A stretch of DNA of 64,000 bases from Gyromitra esculenta. Lineage: Eukaryota > Ascomycota > Pezizomycetes > Pezizales > Discinaceae. The stretch is taken from assembly GCA_038503075.1 (NCBI GenBank), contig JBCAML010000007.1, positions 1,798,001 to 1,862,000 of the forward strand, given 5' to 3'. Shown here piece after piece: positions 48,604 to 59,194 of the stretch. The notes beneath the pieces are model-generated. The model had not been told where the DNA came from. It did no database searches and was given only the letters and a program-made list of their open reading frames with translations. Position numbers and translations under genes: made by a program. Each line of letters starts with the position of its first letter. The first letter of the stretch is position 1.

Positions 48604-50482
48604 CAGCTTACCGTGACACGGAGTACAGGTCGACACCCCCTCGGGCATCCAACGGTTTCAAGATTCTTCCGGCCGGCCGGGTTGTTAGAGATTGTAGTGA
48701 CGCTCGGGCCCCGCTTAAGAGAAACCGACTCCTGCGTTAGCAAACTCCTCGGTCCCTAAGCGCCATGAGCTCGAACCGCGTTCGATGGTTATCTCTTCGG
48801 CTTGTATCGAGTGATACGTTGTGCAATCCGTTCGGGTATAGGGTTGGAAACTAACCCCAACCCACTCAGCCTCAAATCTTTCGTTACCGTCACGGGATAG
48901 TATTTCATAGTACGTTTAAAGGCTATTTATGTAGCTTCCAAGCTCTCTTCATAGCTCACCATTCTTCGTACATAATAGACTCTTTTAGAGCTTGGTTTCC
49001 TTTATGCATCACAATCCTCAGTGCTTAGCACCTGGACCAGGAGCGAGGCTTCGCATCTGGTAGAAACCAAAAGCACGAATCCTATCATCTTATTCACCCC
49101 CCTCTTTGGGCACCTCTACTAGGTAGGTATGTTTACTTCTCTGGTTCTTTTACTTCCCTCCTTTACCCTAGAAGTAAATTTAATCACGTGAGGCTTTGTT
49201 GTCGCCCGTCCGTTAATCACGTGAGGTTCATAGATCATATATTTTATTTTCTCGGGGGGAATATCTGCTTTGTTTCTATAGTATATATGTAACCTCGTAC
49301 ATACTTTCTCAAGATCGTCCAGTTTTTCGGTTGAGAATGGAACCAATAGGGTGATTATGACTGCAAAAGCACAATAGTCGAGAATAGGGTGTCAAAGAAA
49401 GCTAATCAAATGGTATAGAACAAGTTGGAATGAGAAATTACTCTAGAATCAGGGCGGTTACTCATATACAGGAAGTGGGGAGAGGCTTCTATGTTTCCCA
49501 CAAGGCTCCAAAAATCACAATTTTGAGGCATAAAAATTTGATATTCGGCATAGATATTGAATATATCGAACGAATTGAAACCGACAATGGTCCGCGGAGC
49601 CTATCCCTTGCCTGCTAGCCAATCATGTGTTGTCAAATGAGGGTGCGCGATAAAGACGCGCAGTCTAGATCGAGGGATGGTTTGGGTTGGAGCTGTGTGG
49701 TGAAGATGTTTTAAAAGCACACCGACCGGCGTCGTAGAGCTCGATGATTCCATGACAACCTAGAGGTGTGTACGCTATGATTCACTGGAGTAATGTGTTG
49801 AAATCAGAAAGATATTATACCTACTAGCGAGGAGATATTCGCTTTCTAGGGAAGATAGCCCGGCCCAGCGACCGGATCGGTTCATTTAGATTCATCAGTA
49901 TGTGGTAGAATCCAGTCCAGATATACGGCCAACTCATCAACTTTTGTTTTCCTCGATAGGCAGCAAGACGTTAGCCTCACCCTGGACAAATTAAGCAATT
50001 GATCAAGCAAACAGAATCCGTCCATCAGTTTTTTCCTCCCTACCGACTCAGATAGTATCGCGCGTTATGGGCAAGGCGCGTGGTCGTATTGGGATCTTAT
50101 CGCTGCGGCCCGCTGCTGCAGCCAGGCAACAGCATTAAGGCAGCCCATCTTGACTTTCTCAGCCAATTGCTGATCGATATCGCTTTTTCGTCGCGCATTA
50201 CCCTTATAAGAGCTCAACCAAAGATAGGTTGATTTTGAAGATTCTCCGGGATAATAGTCCAAGCAACCATGCTTTTTTTGCTACCCCCTCCAAATCTCGA
50301 TCATATCTCAGCCTCTTTTGCAAAGCCTTGCTCAAGCAAATTCAATACTAACGTCAACATAAATAACAATTGCTAGTTTTTTTGATCCCTCAGTCTTTCA
50401 ACTTCTAGTGCTCTACAAACCACCACTTTAGGATCAAGCAAACTTTTTACCTTTCTACAATCTCAGTAGTTGCCCGCTAGAG
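48604..50482. other. gene-free region upstream of the AIG1-like GTPase
   Basis: It includes a paired E-box motif (listed separately). A minus frame at 50065-50262 (65 codons) lacks an ATG and is preceded by a stop. The final 200 bp is presumed promoter for the GTPase. No RNA gene is seen. Confidence 0.5.
49180..49226. promoter_or_regulatory. paired TTAATCACGTGAGG motif
   Basis: The 14-mer TTAATCACGTGAGG occurs at 49180-49193 and again at 49213-49226, 33 bp apart start to start. Its core TCACGTGA is a palindromic E-box used by bHLH factors such as Cbf1 or SREBP-type proteins. The nearest downstream start is about 1.25 kb away, so the target is uncertain. Confidence 0.45.
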
Positions 50483-52061
50483 ATGAAGACCACACAAGCT
50501 GTGTCACTTGGTTCTGCGGAAGACACAATAAGCAACTATGGTAGACTCCCTAAAGCTCCTAGGTCGACTGCTTCGCAGGACCCAAGCACCATTTGATGGC
50601 CTGGGCTAATGAGCGAACTTTTTAGTGCACTCGAGCTTAGGCGGGGACCCTGAGCCAATGGCGGCTTTTGTCTTCATGGGGAAGACTGGGGCTGGTAAAA
50701 GTACTATGATAAAACTACTAGGCGGGAAAGACAATGAAGGCCACGAGCCGGATGTGGATGGTGGAATCGAATCCTGTAAGATCTTTAACCTACCGTTTTT
50801 TTGGCCTTTGTTTGCATTCAATTTTATATACAAGGGTTAACAAATGATCCAGGTACAATGAAACCCATCTCATACGAAGCCCAGATAAACAACAAGAAGG
50901 TCCTACTACTTGATACTCCAGGATTTGACGATTCGGAAAGAGACAACCTAGAGATCTTGAGAGAGATCGTATCGTATCTCTACACATTTGCAATCAAGCC
51001 AACAGAGGTTCAAGTTCGCGGCATCATCTTCCTACACGATATCGTCGAAGTCAGACTCGGCGGGAGCCAAAAGAAAACCTGGCAAATCCTCAACGCGATA
51101 TGTGGGCCTGAGGGGATGAAAAATGTTCTTGTTGGAACGACGCAGTGGAGCTCTGAGGGGTCCAAGAAGTTCCAGGCTGAAGAGAAGAGGGAGAAAGAAT
51201 TATGTGAGAAGCACTGGAACGGTATCTATAAATCTACCCGAGTCATATACGATGATAGAGACTGCGCGGTTCGGATTATCAACGATCTTTTGGATAGGCC
51301 TCCTGTTCTACTCCTTGTACAGCAGGAGATGCTTAGACCCCCACATACGGTTGAAGTCACAACAGCGGGTCAAGTGGCAATGCCTGAAGCTTATGCTGAA
51401 ATGCAGCGGCTCGAGAGAGAAATGCAAGAAAAGCAGAGACAGAATGAAGAAGAGGCGAAGAGACGCGAAGAAGCGCATAGGATGGAGCAAGCGGAAATCA
51501 AGCGACAATTCGAGATAGAACGTAAAAGGGAGGAAGAGGCGCAGAGGAAGAGAGAAGAGGAAGAACGCCAGGCGCAAGCTCTACGTGAGGAGATGCGGCG
51601 GAGAGAAGAAGAGGAGCAACGCAAACGGTATGAGGAGGAGAGGAGAAGAGAAGCTGAAGAGGTCCAAAGACGAAATCAAGAGGAAGCACAGAGAAGACAT
51701 GAGGCAGAGATGGTCAGGATACAGGAGGAAAGAGAGAGATGGGAGACAGAACAGAGAATATATCGAGAAAATTTGAGAAGAGAGGAAGAGGAGCGAAACA
51801 GACAGTGGGCAGAAGAGAACCGCAGGCGCCAGGAAGAGGCAAGGTTGGAGCAAGAACGGATACAAAGAGAAATAGAACACGCAAATCATATGGTAATCCC
51901 TCATCCCCGTAATTTCTCTAGATTTTCAAGAATCCGGAGAATGTTATAGTACGTGAATGGATAGGGGTTACTAACTCCTAGATTCGGTGCGACAGCGGTA
52001 CCAAGAAGAACAACAACGCCGGCACCATCGCCATCACAATGATCCTTGCGTGATTTTTTAG
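50483..52061 (+). CDS. AIG1/GIMAP-like GTPase with long charged helix and C-terminal CaaX motif
   Basis: Predicted membrane-anchored GTPase of the TRAFAC AIG1/Toc/septin-like group. Four exons: 50483-50540, 50626-50775, 50853-51908 and 51982-52061 (447 aa); every junction keeps frame. Branch points are clear (CTAAT, TTAAC, TACTAAC). The P-loop GKTGAGKST is at residues 38-46, G3 DTPGFDD at about 89-95, and a G4-like VGTTQW lacks the usual Asp. Residues about 250-415 are almost only Glu, Arg, Gln and Lys, a coiled coil or single alpha-helix. The last exon ends in a His/Arg-rich stretch and CVIF, a CaaX prenylation signal. The first exon depends on a weak GTAGAC donor; translation could also begin at the ATG at 50658. 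The final exon depends on a GTAATT donor; without it the protein ends at 51949 with no CaaX. Confidence 0.8.
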
Positions 52062-52810
52062 TTGCTAAAGACTTGGAACTCTGGGTTCTGGAGCGAGATT
52101 TATCGGGAGAAGATTTTAAGTTGGGATTTTCATACTCTTTCTCTATGTTGTCAATTTTTTTCTTCTAAAGCAAGACTTGAATTCGAACTTCTTATAGTTA
52201 TATCTCTTAAGCTAGCTTATGACTTTCACGAGAATTAACTTCTTTGAGTATTGAAATCTTAAATTCGAAGTGTACCCCCTAGAGCCATAACGCATAACAA
52301 GGCTCTACAAGAACTCAAGTCCTAGACCACCCAACAGCCTGTCCGTGGCACCTTAAACAGCCGTATATTACCTTGCGTCGAAGTAAAAGTTACGAAAGAG
52401 CCCCGACTCAAATAGTACAAAACATAATTCGAAGGGCTCCACTTACTGGTGGGGCATCTTCTCTAGGGAGGGGTCTTTGACCATTATTCTCCTTTGATTG
52501 GTCGCTCGATATGCTTGAATCAGCCTCATCGCTGTCAGTACCGCTGTAAAGTCGCCCTAAGTAGCACTGTCCCGCTTGGGTTAGTGATCACACGCAGTCA
52601 CTCGCTAGAATCGTTGGTTTTTTTCGTTTCTTGTTTCATTGACTTTATTCCGGCCGCGGACATTCTTTTCTTATCCTAAGCTAAAGAAACCACGTTTGCG
52701 GGGATATGCGCTGGATGCGGGCTATCTACAAGTAAGAGGGAAAGCAAGACAATCAGACAAAATCCCATAGTGGCACAATTCAGCTGTGGGAGCAAAATAA
52801 GCTCTCGATC
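52062..52810. other. intergenic region
   Basis: 3' flanks of the convergent GTPase and the minus-strand gene. T- and A-rich near 52150. No further gene is seen. Confidence 0.5.
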
Positions 52811-53858
52811 CTACCCCCTGTTATCACCACGATACGCTCGTCTAGCCTGATCTTGCACCTCTGGACAGATACACTCAACCATCGCAACCATGCGTAACCC
52901 ACGACGACGAGGATGACCACTACCTCCGCATCTAAAACACAACAGTTGCTGCATAGAGCCATATTCCATAGCCTCGTCGCTGTTGCTTAGATTTGCCGAA
53001 TCAATCAGCTCGTTAAACGATGGGAGTCGAGCCTCCAAGCCCAAGCCCAAGCCCAAGCCGACAGCGTGGGTTCCTGGTGGAGTCCGCTCAACGATTTCCG
53101 GGCGGTCTGGCTGGGTATTCCAGATGCTTGTGTATGTGGGAACGGGAGCTGACTGCATCGATGAACTTTGTAGCGCATCCTGTGTTGGTAATAAGGTGTG
53201 TTAGTATCGATACCTATTGATTATAAAAATAAAAAAGAGTAGTAGGAGATTTTACCGGATTAACATGCTGCTCTACACGGGTTAAGAACGCATCCCACGT
53301 TTCTTGCATATGTTCCAACTCAAGAAACGTACTAGAGACACTCAAGCGCTGAGGAGTACCCCTAATAAATTTGTAAACACCCACCCTCCATCTTCGAATC
53401 TTGGAACTACGAAAAACTTACTGTAGGTCTCTTAGGTAATTCAAGGTGTCGCGAATAAGGCTGTCATGGTACACTCTCAAATCACGGGAAAGTGGATCAG
53501 GCCCGTCTTTCAGAAGCTGTTCTTGGCGTTTCTGTTCTTCCTCCCAGAAGCTGAGGTGGGCTTCAACATGCGCGGGCGCTGCGATATAGTTGAGGCGCGG
53601 AAATCTAGGATTTCCGCGGCCTAGTGGGTTGAAACCCGGTTCGAACCCATACGCTATACGGATGCGGCGGGTGTCTTCTAGGGTGCTGGTTGGCAGATCT
53701 TCTTGTGGGGGAGCTTGTTGGTAGGCGTTTGGTGGAGAATACGGAGGCAGTTGGCGATAAAGGTGCTCCTCGTGCGTAGAATATCGCGGGGGGTTAGACG
53801 TAGGGATGTGGTTGGTCTGCTCCGGTCCGGGATCGACTGCTGCTAGACTGGGGGGCAT
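52811..53858 (-). CDS. three-exon protein of unknown function with C-terminal Cys-pair segment
   Basis: Exons 53858-53422, 53361-53256 and 53179-52811 join in frame (introns 60 and 76 nt; GTAAGT and GTAAAA donors), giving 303 aa from MPPSLAAVDPGPEQ. Not recognised as a named family. Residues 1-60 are Pro/Tyr-rich (PPRYSTHEEHLYRQLPPYSPP). Residues about 65-180 look helical: the charged EEEQKRQEQLL, then YHDSLIRDTLNYLRDLQ, and WDAFLTRVEQHV. Exon 3 contains a GLGLGLGLE run encoded by a tandem hexanucleotide (CCCAAG on plus). Near the end is CFRCGGSGHPRRRG, followed by a lone CIC; this recalls a CCHC zinc knuckle or DnaJ-type CxxC but lacks a complete ligand set. Function cannot be assigned. It is convergent with the GTPase gene. 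Confidence 0.8.
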
Positions 53859-54779
53859 TTTGTTTTAAGTGTAATGCGGCAGGTAGGTTATTGGCTTAAA
53901 GTTGATGCTAATTTTTGTGGGAAAGTGGAGAAATGATCAGAGTGTGGAGGAATTTCTTTGAGGGGAAACACATTAGAGCATCTGTTTTATACCTGGCTAT
54001 TTACGGTACGTACGTAAATTGGGACCCGGGAAAAAGATTTTAGATACGGCCTTGAGATTTGGTCTATGCTTTTTTTTTCTCTCTTTCTTTCTCTACAGGC
54101 TAGATAAAATGGACCCTTAACAATGGTTTCTAGAATAAAGAGGTACGCCTATTTTCTCCGTATTCCATACTATTCGAGAGATGAAGATAGATCTTTAGGA
54201 AGAGTAGTGAAATAGTTGCAATCGGTAATCGTCCGGCCCCACAAATACAATTGGTTTAGTGACTAAATTACGCCCCGAGAAATGCCACAAATCTCTTAGT
54301 TTCGTTAGCGATACTATTCCTTAGTTAAAAGGGACTACTCAAGGAACGCATGTACTCCTTGACTGGAATCTCATTTACGGTTATCGGGTTGAATTTCGAG
54401 GACTAACAATAGCTTCAAAGCCATGTGTAAATTATCATTACCAGAGCTAGTAGTTGAGCAATCACATGCAACGAGCTAGGCTACCACGCGGCTGGGATTT
54501 GTTTCAGATGGATCGATCTCCCGCGCATACGCCATCCATGCAAGATTAGGTTGATAAGTGCAAGGGTGAGGGTACATGGAGTACCGGGTGAGATCTAGCT
54601 GGAGCAGTCATTTCCCCGATCGCTTCACATGACTCGTTCTTTCCTGGCTTAGCTCAATTCTGTTTCAATGCTACCTCTCTTCTCTTTATCTCTCTCCACT
54701 CTCCACTCTCCACTATACTTCCTCCACTTCACCATTCCATTGATATCACACTCTGCCATAAACTCACTGCCATATCAAT
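53859..54779. promoter_or_regulatory. divergent promoter region
   Basis: It separates the minus gene starting at 53858 from the plus SPRY gene at 54780. Pyrimidine tracts occur near 54070-54100 and, more strikingly, tandem CTCCACT-type units at 54690-54725 just before the SPRY start. No additional gene is visible. Confidence 0.55.
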
Positions 54780-55910
54780 ATGGGTTGTTTCGGCCGTCGT
54801 TCCAAGCCTACTGGGGGGTTCAATAACCCTGCGTATAGCTTCAATAGCCCCTCTGCTCGCCCGGCTGCTAACCAAGAAACTTTTACTGCTTCTATTTTCC
54901 GCCCTGAGGGGATGATCCCAGACGGCAAGGGTGCACTTCCGTCCTACCATCCACCTAGGCCTAGCTCTTCGGCCCAAAATAGCTTCGCTCCACCCCCCGG
55001 TCCGCCCCCGCCGGCAGCTAACCGCTTCCCATCTCAACAATATGCACCACCTCCAATCCCACCACGAGCACCCATCTCAGCCATAAACACCATATTCCGC
55101 TCTCCACCATCTGCCTTCCCTCCTTCCGTCAATGAAGACGATCTTCCTCCTCCTCCCTCAATCTCCCATGACATCTCACCAGCATCCAACACGACTTCAG
55201 ATCTTGCCGATGCAGGCTATGATTTTTGCGTTCAGAACGCTCTTGCAGCACCCCAGCGCTTCTCAGCAACTGCACTGTCCGTTATTTCCTGCGGCCACTT
55301 TCCACTCGCTGCACCACCTGCAAATTTCAAGGGTGCCATATCCACTAGCTCGTCAGGTCTTCCGCTCGTCAACACCAGCTCAGAGAAACAAGGATGTCCA
55401 GATACATGTCTAATCAGCGCACTGCCTCTCTATTGTGCTGGCTATCACCACCCAGCGAATACAGGGAAAACAAAGTTAATCTACTTTGAAATCAGCATAG
55501 ATGCGCTCCCAAGAGACTCTGCCGTAGCAGTCGGGTTCGTAGGATGCCCATATCCACCTTTCCGCCTGCCAGGATGGAATAGAGGGAGTTTAGGCGTTCA
55601 CTCGGATGACGGGCGGAGATACTGCAATGATAGTTATGGAGGGAAGGATTTCACTACCCCGTTTGGAAAGGGTGAGATTGTCGGGATTGGAATGTTGTTT
55701 CCCGCTCCGGATGATATAGGTGCTGGGATTGAGATTTATTTCACCCGTGGGGGAGCGAGGGTTGATGCTTGGATGCTAGATGAGGAAACGGATGCAGAGT
55801 TGGATTGGAGTGCGACGGAGGGACTGGATGGAAGTGGCGATATATATGCTGCTATTGGCGTGTGGGGAGGTGGGATCAAATTGGGAGTTAGGAAGTTTGT
55901 CAGCGAGTAG
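54780..55910 (+). CDS. SPRY-domain protein with Pro-rich N-terminus
   Basis: Single exon of 376 aa. The N-terminal about 135 residues are Pro/Ser/Ala-rich with polyproline runs (APPPGPPPP), likely disordered and able to bind SH3/WW domains. From about residue 235 there is a SPRY/B30.2-type beta-sandwich: IYFEISIDALPRDSAVAVGF, then LPGWNRGSLGVHSDDGRRY, GIGMLFP and IEIYFTRGG. In fungi such modules occur in Rsp5 adaptors (Ear1/Ssh4) and in RanBPM-like proteins, but no transmembrane helix or LisH/CTLH is present here, so it fits neither exactly. The protein starts MGCFGRRSK, a Gly2-Cys3 followed by basic residues, which could be myristoylated and palmitoylated; residue 6 is Arg rather than the favoured Ser/Thr, so this is tentative. 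A pyrimidine-rich tract precedes the start. Confidence 0.85.
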   Translation: MGCFGRRSKPTGGFNNPAYSFNSPSARPAANQETFTASIFRPEGMIPDGKGALPSYHPPRPSSSAQNSFAPPPGPPPPAANRFPSQQYAPPPIPPRAPISAINTIFRSPPSAFPPSVNEDDLPPPPSISHDISPASNTTSDLADAGYDFCVQNALAAPQRFSATALSVISCGHFPLAAPPANFKGAISTSSSGLPLVNTSSEKQGCPDTCLISALPLYCAGYHHPANTGKTKLIYFEISIDALPRDSAVAVGFVGCPYPPFRLPGWNRGSLGVHSDDGRRYCNDSYGGKDFTTPFGKGEIVGIGMLFPAPDDIGAGIEIYFTRGGARVDAWMLDEETDAELDWSATEGLDGSGDIYAAIGVWGGGIKLGVRKFVSE

Positions 55911-56388
55911 AGGGTGAAGGAGCTATGTATTTGAATTTTTAGTGTTTTAACGTTGTGGATTGGTTTTGTGGACTTAGATGAGTTACGGTTTATGATTAAT
56001 GATTAGGGCGAAAACGATGCTCCAGATAGAGATGAGATTTATGACTGAGATATATTCAATTTGAAGGGTCTGATAGGTACATGGGAAAGAGAATGGCGGT
56101 CCGATTCTGTTGTAGTGATAACAGGCAGAATACCAATCTATGTACTATGTCGTAGGAAACTATTTGCTTAAAGTTTGTGGCAGCCCATCGCCTGGACTTT
56201 GGAAGAAATTAGACTCTCTAAACACTACTCTAGACCTCTAGCATTACTCATACTCCTCCTGAAAAATATCCCTAGCCGCGTTCTAATACCAATTTATGAT
56301 TATAACTTTTGTCATACACATATTCATACACCAATCTATACTACCGTCTAGCTTAACCAGTCCCAAAAGAAAAGAAAAGAAAAGAAAA
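55911..56388. other. convergent intergenic region
   Basis: 3' flanks of the SPRY gene and Dpb2. An AAAAG pentanucleotide run is at about 56366-56388, touching the Dpb2 stop. No gene is seen. Confidence 0.5.
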
Positions 56389-58898
56389 TCAAAACCCAAC
56401 GTCTCTAACAGTTCCTCCTCCCGTGGCTGGTATATACTCAACCCACCTCGCTGTCCGCCTTTCTACCATGCGTCCCGGGTTCATGACGTGACATCCCTCG
56501 TATGTGACCGAGAACGGCTGCATCGCCGGATCCGACAATATCAGTACGTTAGGGAGCGGGTACAGCATCAATGTATGCCAGTAGTCCAATAGCATTGGCC
56601 GGATTGTCAGCGAAAAGGGGGCTAGATAGCCTTGATCAAGGATTGTTTTTACGAGCTGTATATAAAATAAATATCAAGAGTTAATAAGATAGCCGACGAT
56701 GCTCGCCGAGGGGGGTTTATATACCTTTCGAGCGTTTTTGATATCCTGATCAACGCCGTTCTCAGCTCCCGAGACCTCTTTCTCCTTCTCTCTCTCTCTC
56801 TCCTTCTTCTTCTTCTCCTTCCCTCTAATTTTACCTTTCGGCTCCCCAGAGGCTTCAAACTCCATCTCGTAGTCTTCGTTCTCTAGCTCATAGGAATAAT
56901 CTCGATGCTCCTTCTCTTGGATTACTACTACCTCCTCCCCCTCCCCCTCCCCCTCCACATCCATCTCGTCGCTATCTTCCTTCTTGAAGTTAATCCCGTT
57001 CCTTCGTAGCCGCCCCACAATGTCGTCTCTGAAGATGACAAGCTCCTGCGTGAAGTATCCTACTCTGCAAGGATTACTGGCCCATTGCGCTTCCCCACCA
57101 CCGCCACCACCACCGCCACCTCTTGACGATTGCTGTTGTTGGAATACACGCTTTATTCGCGATGTGAAAATATCCGGTATTCTCTTCCCGGGAAGGGTTG
57201 TGGATGAGCCCCCGGAGAACGAGGAAGCCCAGGGATCGTTGTCGCCTGGCACGAATATGAATGTGGTTGCCGCGGTAAGTGTCGGGAAATCAGACAATAA
57301 CGAAGCAAGTTGATCGAAATACTCTATCTCTCCCACCCACCCATCATATTAGTACATATCAATGATAGCATTTACAGCTTTTTATTTTTATTTAGGAGGG
57401 GGGGGAATAGGGGAGGGGGGGGGGTAAATAATACCTTTATAACCAACACTACCACCGTTAACTCCCATTGCAACTTTTGTAAAATTCCCCAGCAGGCCCA
57501 CGACCATTGGCGGCTCCTCTTCGTATATTTCGAATATGCTCCGCAGCGCCTCTAGTGTTCCCTTCGAGTCTAGTTCCACCTCGCCGCAGAATATCATCTT
57601 TACGTCTTCGGCCGCTTTCTCGGCTTTCCGCATTGCTCGACCTTGCTGGCCGCCGCCGCCGCCGCCGGTGCCGGTGCCGGCAGACATGTCTAGGGTTACC
57701 CCGTTCCCCAGAAAATCCATGTGTCCGAATATCTCAGCGCTTGCTTCGCGGCGCTCGGGCAGGGGCTGGCCGACGGTGAAGACGGTGAACCGACTGTCTT
57801 CTTCGAACGCGCCATCGACTATGCAGAAGCAGCCTGGGGTGAACCAGGAGCTGTCTTCTGGGATTGCGGTGGCGATGGAGAGGTCGAGGATGATTTCGCC
57901 GGTGTTGTCGAGGAGGGTCAGGACGCCGGAGGGATTGATGCCGAGCATGCCGAAGAGGAGGAAGGACTGGCCGGCGCGGCCGAGGAGGTTGGAGATTGGG
58001 GTGAGCTTGTGGTGGGCCTTGGAGGTGGGCTTGGTGGCGGCGGCGTTGAATATTGGGGGGAGGAAGAGCTCGGTCCGGAGAAGGCGCTGGTGCAGGAGGG
58101 CGTAGCGGGTGCGGAAGAGGTAGGTTTTGGCTGATGCGGGAGGCAAGAGGGAGGGCTTCGGAGCTCTACCATCGTGATAATCCCCAGTTTAGCAATAACA
58201 CCAGCAAAAAAAGGACAAAAAAAGACAGAACAATGTAAGAGGAGACACTACTTCTCAAACCCCCGTTTTAGCACGTTATAATTCCACTTCGGCATCGCAA
58301 ACGAATCCACCACCTTCAAAAACCGCTTCGGATCCACCCCCTCCAGCTCCTCCCCGCCGTCCTGCGTCCCCCCTAGCCCTCCACTCATATGCGCCTCGAT
58401 CTCGCCATCGTAGAGCGCACTGCTCGGCACTCCCGCACCCAGATCGAAGCTCTGCTCCCGCCGGAGCAGATCCCCGCCGCCAGCAGCACCCCCACCGGGC
58501 ACCTCCAGTCCGCGCAGCACGCTCTTCAGGCCCTCCCCGCCGTCGACCAGGATCCCAGAGGCGCCCTCGTTGCGCTTCCACTGCCTCGCGATCTCGTCGA
58601 GAAGCTTCTCCCCGGCGCCTGAGTCGCGCCAGTCTGCGCCGCAGCGACGGCCAATGAACGGACAGAGCAGGGCCAGCGCATCGGACTTGAGAGTCAGGTT
58701 GTGTTTTTTGGTGAATATGCGGAAGGCGACGGGGCGGAGCACGTTCGGCTGGATTTCGACGGCGAGGATGCGTGGGGTTTGGGCACGGGAGCTGGGGGGC
58801 AGGGGCTCGAATGGGTCTGACGAGGGGAAGACGGAGGAGGAAGCCGGGACAGCTGGAGGCCTGGGGCGAAAGAAGGCATTGGCTTTTCTTCGGTCCAT
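56389..58898 (-). CDS. DPB2: DNA polymerase epsilon subunit B (Dpb2)
   Basis: Second, non-catalytic subunit of the leading-strand replicase, essential for origin firing through the CMG helicase. Four exons: 58898-58252, 58165-57435, 57329-56725 and 56655-56389 (749 aa); phases agree. The start MDRRKANAFFRPR fits fungal Dpb2, with AFRIFTKKHNLTL and LCPFIGRRCG in the N-terminal region. Exon 2 holds the OB-fold part (FGMLGINPSGVLTLLDNTGEI) and the start of the inactive calcineurin-like phosphoesterase domain (IFCGEVELDSKG, VGLLGNFTKVAMG). Exon 3 continues it with FIFVPGDNDPW and CRVGYFTQELVIFRDD, then a Glu/Lys-rich insertion of about 90 residues. Exon 4 finishes with LDYWHTLMLYPLPNVLILSDP and an aromatic C-terminal segment. 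Poly-Gly insertions in exons 2 and 3 come from GCC/GGC repeats. Exons 1-2 are visibly GC-rich. Confidence 0.95.
57394..57424 (+). repeat. G-rich tract in Dpb2 intron, potential G-quadruplex
   Basis: Three G runs of 4 to 11 bases, preceded by a shorter one, separated by one to three bases, sit within the second Dpb2 intron about 10 nt from its donor. The plus strand, the template strand of Dpb2, could form a G-quadruplex; the pre-mRNA is C-rich there. Confidence 0.55.
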
Positions 58899-59194
58899 GG
58901 TGGGGGGGGGAGGTTGTGGAGGGTTTTGGGAGTTGTGGTGAGGGGACTTTGGAGGTTGGGCTGGACCAAAGGGGAACACGCGAGGAGACGCGCCGGCTCT
59001 TCCCAACTGACACGCGTTTTGGGCAAACCACGGAACGCCCGCGCCCTGCCATTATCATTACTCCACGGTATACTGTACATAATAAAACAAAGACATAGCT
59101 CTAACCCCCCCCAGTTTGCTTGATATCTCCAACCCAGCTCTCGATAAGAATATCTAACCAGCAACAAAAACACGCTTTCCCCCTTCTCCCCGTC
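58899..59194. other. short intergenic region
   Basis: Promoter of Dpb2 (minus) and 3' flank of the ankyrin gene (minus). It has G runs and a C run near 59105. No gene is seen. Confidence 0.5.

Noticed and set aside
50065..50262. 65-codon minus frame ending at 50065
   Set aside because: No ATG in the open stretch before an upstream stop and no convincing acceptor.
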